Source of the DNA: Gracilaria gracilis
Taxonomy: Eukaryota > Rhodophyta > Florideophyceae > Gracilariales > Gracilariaceae
Reading direction: 5' to 3'
Length of the DNA: 64,000 bases
Assembly: GCA_030374805.1 (NCBI GenBank)
Contig: JARGSG010000028.1
Coordinates: forward strand, 496,001-560,000
In this document: in pieces, positions 55,605 through 64,000 of the stretch
Numbering within the stretch: the stretch's first letter is position 1
How the letters are laid out: the number at the start of each line of letters is the position of its first letter
Made by a program: the position numbers and the translations under genes
Notes under the pieces: generated by a model
Seen by the model: only the letters and a program-made list of their open reading frames with translations
Databases searched by the model: none
What the model was told of the DNA's origin: nothing

Positions 55605-58600
55605 TTTTCGGGAAAATGCAATGCCGCAAGGTTGTGGTGAATGTTTGACAGACCCCGGTTGACGCATTGCATTTTGCCTATGGGGCGGGGTAACGTTCAT
55701 TATGTGTCGAGGTTGCCTGAATCTATCGGGATGAAGCGGCTTAGTAAGGATGTCCGCAAGCATGTCGTTCGTTGGTATTCGATGGAGTTGTATGCTGTTG
55801 TTCGCCAGGTGGTGTTGGAGGTAGTGGCATCGTATGTATATGTACTTTCTTCGTTTCGTGGGGGCCTGGTTTTCCGCAAGGAGCACAGAGCTTTGGTTGT
55901 CTATGAAGTGCGGTGTTGCTGTTGGTAGTTCGGTTTTGGCTGATTCAAGAAGCTTTCGTAACCACGATGTGTGTTGTGTTGCGGTCGTTGCGGCTATATA
56001 TTTGGTTTTGGTTGTCGATAGTGCGATAAAGGATTGCTTCTTTGATAACCAGGATATTGGAGTTTCGTTGATGTTGTGAAGGTTGCCTGCTATCGACTTT
56101 CTGTCTTTAGCGTTAGCGAAATCCGCGTCACTGTATACTGCAAGTTTGCCTGTTTCGTTTGGATTTTGAATGTGTTTGTATAGGAGACCGTATGTTTGTG
56201 TTCCTTTCATGTAACGAAGCAGTGTTTTGAGAGCTTGGAGGTGGTGCTATTTTGGTGTAGCCATGTGCTGTGCTAGACGGTTGGTTGTGTAGTTGAGATC
56301 CGGGCGTGTACTGTCTGTGATCTATCTTATTTCTCCGAAAATCTGTCTGTATCCGGTTGCTTCCTGTGGTGAGAGTGGCTGTGATTGCGGTGAGTGATCT
56401 ATATGCTCGAGGCTACTGTATGGAGTGGCTGAAGGGTTGCACTTATCCATATTCGTCTGCTTCAGTATGCTGGCGATGACATCTGGTTGAGAGATGTGAA
56501 CAGCGCCTGTGTTATCGTGTTGTATCGTCCAGTTTAGGAACCTTGAAGGGGCTCCTAGTCGTATGATTTTGTATTTGGTCAGTAGTTGGTTGTAGAGCTT
56601 GTCAATTAAGGATTTCGTGGAGGCTAGGACCAAGAAGTGATCTATAGTAGTGCTTATAACTGTGAATGTTCCGTCGGACTCGGTTTTGGTGTAGAGACAA
56701 GAGTCGTGCTCTGATGTGGTGTAACCTAATTTGGATAGGTGTCGTTGAATTCCATGGTTGTAATAGTACGCTGCAGGGGGGGAGCCGTAGAGGTTGCCTT
56801 TCAGAAGGCCAAATCTGCTGTTGTGGCGATATGAGCCGTCGAATATGGGCATTTGTGGTACGTACGTCGGCTTGTCATGTTCATACTTGTCGTGCAGGTA
56901 GGCTAACTTGATTTCGAAGTTTTCGAGTGGGAGGCCAATGCTTGCATGTAGTGGTAGTAACATGCGTTGTGTGCTACGGTCTGCTGTGTACGTTGTTGTG
57001 AGTTCGGGATTGTAGCGCAGTCCTGGCTTCATTAGATCTCCGTGTAAGTCGCATCTGGCTTTGCGTTGATTGATGTTGCCGTTGACGTCTCTTTTGTACC
57101 GATATGCCATAATATAAGTGGTATGATTGATGCTTTTGGAGGTTGGAAAGTTAATGGTAGCCATTGGATGCTTGTGTGCGCGTCTATATTGTCGAGTTCC
57201 GAATCATGGGCGTGCTGCCATTTTGCTGCGTCTGGGTAATTCTCGGCTTGCGTTGGATGGGCGGGTGGCGGCGGGTCCACTGTTATTTGGTCTGGAGGCG
57301 GCGTGTTTTGATTCGTTGTGGCTTTGAAGGCTGTTGTGGTTTAGGTGGTAGGATCGGTTGTTCTATGGTATGGTGTGAAGTCTATCGCCCTGATTTGCTG
57401 ATATTGTTTGGTGTGTAGGTTAAGCACCATGATGGTGGTAAGGGATGTTGGGTACATGTACCGAGCGGGTTTTGCACGTTCTTCTAATTTCTTTTTGGGC
57501 GCATAGATGGGGATGGTTCCGAGTTCTCCGAATGTGAATATTTTTTGAAGTGTTGGTTCTGTGCCGTGCCACAGTTTGTATGGAGATGTATTAATTGCTG
57601 TATGGTGGAGCAGGTTGTATTTGAAAATGGCATCTCGTGACGCGTCTTCCCAATGGGTGTCGTCCAGTTTTGCTGTGTCGAGTGTGGCTCTGGCTGTGTT
57701 AATAACGATTCTGTTGACCCTTTCTGCGACTGAATTTTCTTGGGGCTGATGTGGCGTCCAGAGATGATTTTGCACTTCGTTCGTGTTGTATATGTCTTGC
57801 ATGGTGTTTGATAGGTATTATTTGGCGTTGTCCGTACTGAAGTGTTTGAGGGGGTGGTTCATTTTGTGTTTTATGTGTTGAAGTGTTTGGTGCACGTACG
57901 GTGGCATGTTTTTCCTGTCCTTGATGAAGTGGGCTATGGCGAATCTTGTGGAGGCGCATATGATTAGTATTAGGTGGTTGTTGTCGTGTCGAGAGGTGGG
58001 TTTTATCGGTCCGCTTGTGTCCGAGCTGACATATGCTCCTGGCGGGTAGTCGTGGGTTGTCCTCTTATGTGGGGCTGAGTGTAGTTTTGCGTGTCTGCAC
58101 GAGCTGCAAGTGATGGGTGCTTTGGACGGGAATCCCTTTGGCATTGTTGGTAGTAGCCTCTTGGAGGCTGTGAGGGCGAGTTTGGAGGGGTTGGCGTTGT
58201 TGCGTTTTAAGTGCCAGTCATGTACTGTTTGTATGCATGAGTTTTGTCTTTTTGGATGGGTTGGGTTGGTCATGGTTCTTAGATGCCGTGTTGTTTGTGG
58301 TTTGATGGTTGGGTTTGTAACTGGTGGGGAGGCTTGTTTGTTGGAATTCTTTTGTGTGTTCGGTATTCGCTGGGGTGGAGCTACAATGTGTTTATGGTCC
58401 TTGCGAGAAATGCGTGACGGTTTATATTGATATGTTCGTGCCGTATTGGCAGCGTGCGGTACTATGACTGTTCCTCTTAACTGAGACTGGTTTTGTCTCC
58501 ACGGTACGCTGGCTATGAGAGCCGGGGGTGTTCTATTTGTGTTGTAAATGTATCCTTGGTTTTTTGTGAATGCCACGAGTCCGTATCGATTGGAAAGGTC

Positions 58601-58791
58601 TTGGACTGAGAGTAGGTTTCTTTTTATAACTTTGTTCGATACTGCTTGGGTATTGATCATGTTGTTACTCTCCTTGAGGTGGATTGTGAGGGTCCCATGG
58701 GGGGTGCACTGCGGTGAATGGGATGTAGCAGTTTCGGTTAGCGTGATGGTTGGGAGTGGTTTCATTGATGACAAGGTGTGAGGTATGTGCG

Positions 58792-58794
<3 letters not shown>

Positions 58795-58822
<28 letters not shown>
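58795..58822 (+). repeat. 28-base poly-G run
   Basis: An uninterrupted run of 28 G on the plus strand, inside the copia gag-pol, just after the protease signature. It encodes poly-proline on the minus strand. Confidence 0.95.
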
Positions 58823-58823
<1 letters not shown>

Positions 58824-60137
58824 TCCATTGTCCAAGATAAACGTACCATTGACTTCCGAAGCCGTTTCTGAAGATAGTTCTGCTTGTGGTGGGGACTGGG
58901 GTGTGGCATTATTTTGCTGAGTTTGATATGGCGATGCTTGCTGTGGCTGGTACGGCAACGGGGCTGGTAACGCTTGTAGTTGATAGTGGAACTGATGGTA
59001 GGGGATGCTGGGATTGGAGTAGAATGTTGGTGAGGGTGGGGCTGCTGCGTAGTGTGCTTGGGGTTTCTGGAACTTGGGATGGAGTTGGTCCTTGAATTCC
59101 TGGTAGGGGTGGTTGCAAAATACACCAATGGATTTGTGAAACGTGCATAGGAGATTTGGGGGTATGCGGCGTCTTGTAGGGTTGTTGTGGGGTCCGTTTT
59201 GGCGGTAGTACGGTCGTCCTCTGTATGTGTACGGAGGTTGGTACTGCTGTGTTGGGGCTTGATACCGTAGGGCGGTAGGTCCGTAGTCCCCGGTGAATCT
59301 TGGGAATGACTGGTTGCTTGGTGCAAATGTGTTCGGCTGGAAAAGAGGTTGGAGGTCTTTGTACTTGCGTGTAAATTACTTGATAGTCGATGGTTTGTTT
59401 GCTAGTATGTGTGCGATGATTGGGTTATTGACGGGGTTGCGCTTCAGTCTAGTGGTAATGAAGTCAACAGTTGTCTCTTCGTCGGTAATGTTGGGATAGC
59501 GGGCCGCTATCATCTTCTGCCTGATGGCCGTATGTGCCGTGATAGAGTCGTCGTTATCTTCTTCGGTTTTGAATGGTATACTTTTGGCTTCTGTCTTCAG
59601 GTATTGATGATCTTCTTTTGTTGACCTATTGTTGTGGTGTATGATTTTCTCAACGAGGTCGTAGGGTGTGGGGCGTTCTTGAGGTACTATGAGAAGACCA
59701 AGGATTTTGGACGGGACGCTACTCAGAACAGTGGCCAGTAGTTTGTTCTTCTTCGTGTAGTGAGTGTCAAGTGCTGCTGGGTCTACTGGAATGTTGGGAT
59801 TTCCTTCGAGGTGTTCTACTGCTTTGATTGTTGCTGCGTATGTATGGATTGATAGGTACCAGGGTGCGTAGTTGGTGACGTCTAGGTCGGGAATTTTGTG
59901 TACGTTGTCGTTTTTCATGGTGGGTTGTGGTTCGGTTTTGTTGTATTGCCGGTCGTATCGTGCGTTATGTGTGTGTCGTTGGCTCTGTTGATGGCGTTCT
60001 GGTAGAGGGTGAGGATTTTGGGGTTGCGGCCAAGGTTTCGTCCAGGCGCCCTTGCTTGTCGGGGGTTGGGAGTCTCCGTGATGCGACTGGGAAAGGGTGG
60101 GAGTGCTTACGAATCTGAAAGCGTGAGGTCCATAACC

Positions 60138-60224
60138 TGTGAGAGGAAGGCACTAGCCGGACTTTACTTCGATCTCGCTTGTCGTGCGCTTAAGCATCTT
60201 TTGACTCTTACTGTAATTTTTGAC
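60138..60224 (-). repeat. 5' LTR of the short-LTR copia
   Basis: Copy of 55,518-55,604. It is followed on the minus strand by GGTTATGGACC, at the position of the primer-binding site. Confidence 0.8.
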
Positions 60225-61150
60225 GAACAGCATCACAGAGCAAGGTACGGCTTTTCGTTCTGAAACCCCCAACAATACCTCAACTGTCACATAACTAACC
60301 TTCGTTCCCTTTCGCTTCATCATATAAGTTCTCAATGGGTCAGAGTTTGGGCCAAGCATATCCTGATCCCACACATCGCTCTTTTGGAATCCAGATATGA
60401 TTTTTGGCGGAGTGTGGGACCGAGCATAAGCATTGTAGATACACTTCCCAACACCGAACGCATTTAACCTCGTCTTCTGGCGCGCCGCTTTGTGCAACTC
60501 TTGTTGTAAGAAGGATTTATAAGAGTTGAACACCGTGACATCCAGAGGTTGTGTAACGTGGGAGGTGTAGAAAGGAAACGAAATGACAACAACACCTTTG
60601 TCTTTCAAGAGCTTCAACGTTTTGTACTGAATTTGGGCTCCGTAACAGTCTAGTAATAACAAGAGCTTCTGATTGCCTTCGCGAAGTTTTGAAGTTTCCT
60701 TCAAAGAATTCTGTGCCCATTCGAAAACGATATCTGTGTCTGCACCAAATGGATTGCGCTGAAAAAGATAAGAATCCGGAAGTACTGCATGCAGAGATTG
60801 TATTTACCCACGTACCTTACGATAGTGCGCAAGTTTCCGTGGGAATATAATGACTGGGTTATACGGTTTCCCATCTGCCGATACGACTGGCATAATTTTC
60901 ACCCGATCAAGATTTTCCTTCTTCATCAGTGCCTTCTGTACCAGTTGCATTCTTCTCCGGCCAATCTCTTTTTGTAAGCTTCTCCCGTTCATTTTTGCGA
61001 ACGATGCCCCTGACTGGTCTGTGTTGAAGATTTGCTGCGGGTTTTTGATACTTTATCGTTTAATTACGGCTTCCAATCTAGCAAAGTGCTCAGAAAGGAC
61101 CTTTGGTGTAACTGCTTCAACTATTTGGTCTTTCACCATCCGGAAATGAT
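60225..61150 (-). pseudogene. pogo/Tigger transposase 2, catalytic part
   Basis: DDE_1 transposase. IFNTDQSGASFAKMNGRS (about 60,985-61,040) carries the first catalytic Asp. KIMPVVSADGKPYNPVIIF follows at about 60,845-60,905. LLLLDCYGAQIQYK with the second Asp and SFPFYTSHVTQPLDVTVFNS with the third lie at 60,520-60,665. No HTH is seen before 61,150, so the 5' end seems lost. Frame changes near 60,720-60,800 and a stop near 61,050. Its 3' part lies beyond the copia insert at 55,177-55,517. Confidence 0.75.
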
Positions 61151-61223
61151 GCAGCTGGAGACCGTTTTGTTTCGGAAAGTGTCGCACCCAGCCAGATGAG
61201 TTTCGCACCCAGCCAGATGATGG
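61151..61223. repeat. Tandem TCGCACCCAGCCAGATGA pair
   Basis: Two 18-base direct copies at about 61,181-61,198 and 61,203-61,220, separated by GTTT, immediately left of the hAT target duplication. Probably a remnant of the 5' end of pogo copy 2. Confidence 0.6.
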
Positions 61224-61231
61224 CCGATGAT

Positions 61232-63704
61232 CTGGGATGTAACCAATCCGAGGGGGAGGGGATTGTCATTTTTGCGTTCCATCTTCCAGACGATGGCAAT
61301 CTTCATCACAGAATCCCATCCTATTGCCATCGCCTTGCCATAAAAGCAATCCGATGGCAATCCGTCCTTCGAAAAGCAATCCCGTTGCAATTTTTATCCG
61401 TTGCGGTAACTGGGGTCACAAGTTTACTTAAATATCTATTTATCAGCTCCCTGAAGCAACCTCAATGCTTCACGAACTAAGTAGACATCCCAAAATCGAG
61501 AATTCACGCGAAGAAAGATGATTGTTTCAAACAGTTGTGGAGTAGTTCTCATCCGATTGTCCGTCAGAATATTATCAGCAATTGACCATAGCCGCTCCAC
61601 TTCTGCGACGGAGCCAAGCACAAAGTCACAGTTCATGTAGCCAGTCTGTGACACAATTTTGCGTCTCTTCCACTGAACAAAATGTTTCTTGTACGTCGTC
61701 ATTGATGTAGCAAAACTGACATCCTCCTCGTCATCAGTACCTTCCACAGGATTCAGAAGTCTTACAAAAGCGTCCCGTTCAGCAACAGACAGAGCAGAAA
61801 TACGATTTTCTTGTATTTTGCATACTCCTCTCTCAAAACATTTGTTTGGGAGGATATCAGCTGCAAAATCGATGTAGTGATTCTTCAAAAAGCAGAGATG
61901 AAGCGGAGAGTTTGAATCATTGAATCCATTACCAACATCGGCCACCAGACAGTCCAAAACATTCTGGCACTGTGACAGAGGCAGTTTTTTTGTTTGTAGC
62001 TCCATGGTGGCATAGTCAATTTGCTGCAACTGTTTGCAGTATCTTTCCACCTTTCTATTGAATGACGCCGAACTATTGACATATAAGTCAGATCGCTCAT
62101 CATTAACAACTTCAATCAACTCATCCCGAATACGTAAAAATCTTTGAAGCACGTAGAGCTTTCCTGACCATCTTGTGCGGTTGTATAAAACCGGTCGCAG
62201 CTCAATGAAATTTTGGAGAAGTGCCGCATTGCGTAGTCGTTGTTTACAATGAATCATTGTCTCGTGCACAGATTCTAGAGTCCTCTTCAAATCGACCGTC
62301 GTCTCCACCATCGAGTTCACCTCTAAATTCAACAAGTGACTTTTGCATCCAACGTGGGGTATACTCAGTAGTTTGGCCACCTTACGGTTCACAAGGAAGT
62401 TGTCAGCTATCTGACAGATGATCCAGAGGGAAACATCAATATCGTAGAAACGAAACATCTCTACGATGTGTTCCGCATGGGTCGATGCGTTGAATTCAAC
62501 AGCTTCCTGTGCATTCACAGGCTCAGAACCCTCAGTGTCTCCCTCAGGGTCCTCAGAGACAGCTTTTGCCATTGGCGAACAGGATAACAGCGCAAGCTCT
62601 ACCGTCTCCTGGACATCTTTTTTCGGGTTTGAGGACACATTTAAATGCTTCTGGATGTATGAAGCAAACAAGGCGACATAATGAACGCCACCACATGTCC
62701 ACCCGTCATGTAGAATCGCTCCTCGTTTTGCAACCTTGAGTTCTTTCTCGATTCGTTTCTCCACCAACTCTGTCAACTTCAGCATTGTGTTTCTTACGGT
62801 CGTTCTCGAAAACACTTCGCTATGTTTCGAGAACGAACGAAAGTTTTTGTCCTCCACAATTGTTATGGGTAAACTATCCATTACAATTAGAGATATGTAG
62901 TCGTGCAAAGCTCTTTCCCTTGGAGTAACCTTCGGTAAAAACAGTAAAGACGTTCCGTTTTTTGGCAGCTAAGAACTCTTCTTCAGAAAGGCACGATACG
63001 TTTCAAGTAGGACTGCGTCATTTCCATGGGCCAAGCAAGCTCTAAGGTGACGATGGGGATGGTAAAACCATTTTTCTTTCTGGAAGATTATTTCGCGGTT
63101 GGGCTCCCGACATTTGTAGTTGGGGCACTCATAGACTACAAGTGCTTTGTTTACGGCTTTACACAACTTGGATTTGATCAACTTGGTCTCTGTACGTTTG
63201 AACTTTGCCAATGTACGGACAATGTCTTTAGGCGTCGCGGCTGGTTGCATTGTTTCCATTGCAGGCGTTGAGGGCTGAGAAATATGCTGTTATTATGTGA
63301 GGCTTGCGTGGAGATTAGTATTCAAGGTAAAGGAAAGCAGAACTTCTATATACACACTTTGGTTTATTTTTTTGGGCTAAACTACAAATGTGTTAGAAGG
63401 ACTTTTGTATACTGTTTTCGGTTACAATAGAGTTGTAGAAGTTACTACAGGTTTGTATCGATAACAAGCTATATCGTTTCACCCAGTGGGTGGATGTTAC
63501 GCCTTGGACTAAAGGACTACGGCTTGCTTTTAATGTAGACTGTGCTCTCTCAACGAACGCCTTTATTGTAACCATCTCCAATCTGAGGGGGCGATTGCGA
63601 TCAAAGAGGCCATCGGATTGCCATCCTCTTGGCCGGAAACAATCCATGATTGCAATCTTCGGATTGCAGTAGATTGGAATCCAACCGATTGCGTTACTTC
63701 CCTG
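61232..63704 (-). mobile_element. hAT DNA transposon, nearly intact
   Basis: 2,473-bp element with hAT-type ends: CTGGGATGTAACCAATCCG on the left and, reading inward on the minus strand, CAGGGAAGTAACGCAATCGG on the right. The 8-base target duplication CCGATGAT is perfect (61,224-61,231 and 63,705-63,712), as the hAT family makes. Both subterminal regions are rich in GGATTGCCATCGG-like words, probable transposase-binding sites. One transposase gene on the minus strand. The clean target duplication and a single stop in the gene make it the youngest-looking element here. Confidence 0.9.
61436..63259 (-). pseudogene. hAT transposase with BED-like zinc finger
   Basis: One frame of about 607 codons from ATG 63,259. 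A BED-like finger at residues 42-80 has YECPNYKCREP and FYHPHRHLRACLAHGN. The RNase H-like core starts with AILHDGWTCGGVHYVALF (first catalytic Asp). ICQIADNFLVNRKVAKLL and PHVGCKSHLLNLEVN give the CxxH element. NRTRWSGKLYVLQRFLRI gives the RW motif. The C-terminal dimerisation block EVERLWSIADNILTDNRMRT carries the catalytic Glu. The only defect I see is an in-frame TAG at 62,969-62,971. Length and domain order are normal for the family. Confidence 0.85.
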
Positions 63705-63712
63705 CCGATGAT

Positions 63713-64000
63713 CAATAAAGTTGATCTGTTATTTTCGGTAAATCTGGAGAAATGAGACATACTCTTGCACTAGATCCTGCAATTTCTGACGTAATAGCGG
63801 TGTGTTGTTCTCGGCAAACTCAATTAGTGCTGAAAAATTACATTCTCTTTTTCTGGACGTAGTTTTGGTGGTCTCCTCTTTTTGGAAAGGTTTATGTAAA
63901 TATAGGGTGAAACGTGAGGCTGTGACTCAGGGGCATTATGTTTCCAGGCTTGTGGACGTCATTTTTGTGGCCACGTTGGCTAAACGACGCGGGTGGTGAC
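63713..64000. other. No gene seen
   Basis: About 290 bases after the hAT target duplication. No recognisable coding sequence on either strand. Confidence 0.4.

Larger units (their letters stand above)
55518..60224 (-). mobile_element. Ty1/copia element with 87-bp LTRs (fossil)
   Basis: A complete outline of 4,707 bp on the minus strand. Parts in order: LTR (60,138-60,224); gag (about 59,376-59,918, NYAPWYLSIHTYAATIKAVE); protease region with FILDNGA (about 58,820-58,850); integrase (57,341-58,330, with CSSCRHAKLHSAP and HQPQENSVAERVNR); RT (56,322-57,280); RNase H (55,533-56,210, with VYSDADFANAKDRKSIAGN); LTR (55,518-55,604). Three differences in 87 LTR bases suggest an insertion younger than gypsy B, though 87 bases give a rough figure. 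Broken in several places. It sits inside pogo gene 2. Confidence 0.85.

Noticed and set aside
1-64000. tRNA, rRNA or a host protein gene
   Set aside because: None recognised on either strand. Every convincing protein belongs to a mobile element or its cargo.

Overview
The window is a dense, layered deposit of transposable elements from a eukaryotic nuclear genome. I see no host gene, tRNA or rRNA. The family mix (Ty1/copia, Ty3/gypsy, pogo/Tigger, Tc1/mariner, PIF/Harbinger, piggyBac, hAT and a KDZ/Plavaka-like element) and the nearly intron-free transposase reading frames suggest a repeat-rich alga or protist. A florideophyte red alga is my best guess, but the sequence does not prove it.

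Layout. 1-2.6 kb: 3' part of a copia element with its probable LTR. 2.6-8.4 kb: an old gypsy copy (minus strand) split by a pogo-like transposon, then a fragment of another pogo-like gene. 8.8-13.8 kb: two PIF/Harbinger units, each a broken plus-strand transposase followed by a minus-strand accessory gene. A 68-bp foldback sits inside the first. 14.2-21 kb: a Tc1/mariner copy, two piggyBac copies and a small accessory gene. 21.4-54.1 kb is one nest. A pogo-like gene is split by a gypsy element (22,909-53,858, two 772-bp LTRs, 5-bp target duplication). Its gag is in turn split by an 18.9-kb DNA element at 33,650-52,560. 55.2-61.2 kb: a second pogo gene split by a copia element with only 87-bp LTRs. 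61.2-63.7 kb: a nearly intact hAT element with CAGGG-type ends and a perfect 8-bp target duplication.

The main discovery candidate is the 18,911-bp element at 33,650-52,560. It has 25-bp terminal inverted repeats (23/25 identical), a CA target duplication and subterminal GCTAGTT motifs. Its left arm encodes a transposase of the KDZ/Plavaka type (zinc knuckle, YSDK, YSADNPEAKD, EPLHNFHLG). Besides that it carries what looks like a chromatin and DNA-modification toolkit: a DPPY-type DNA amino-methyltransferase fused to a SET-like domain; a ParB-fold protein with nuclear-localisation-like basic runs; a 2-oxoglutarate/Fe(II) dioxygenase-like protein (HxD...H...R); a coiled-coil protein; and two proteins I do not recognise. 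The methyltransferase and ParB genes diverge from a 2-kb region holding at least five strong hairpins. The plus strand is C-rich left of this region and G-rich right of it, whatever the gene direction, as around a replication origin. Fungal KDZ transposons are known to travel with TET/JBP dioxygenases. A KDZ-like element with methyltransferase-SET, ParB and dioxygenase genes together is not something I know to be described. This copy is decayed, with single in-frame stops and a few frameshifts.
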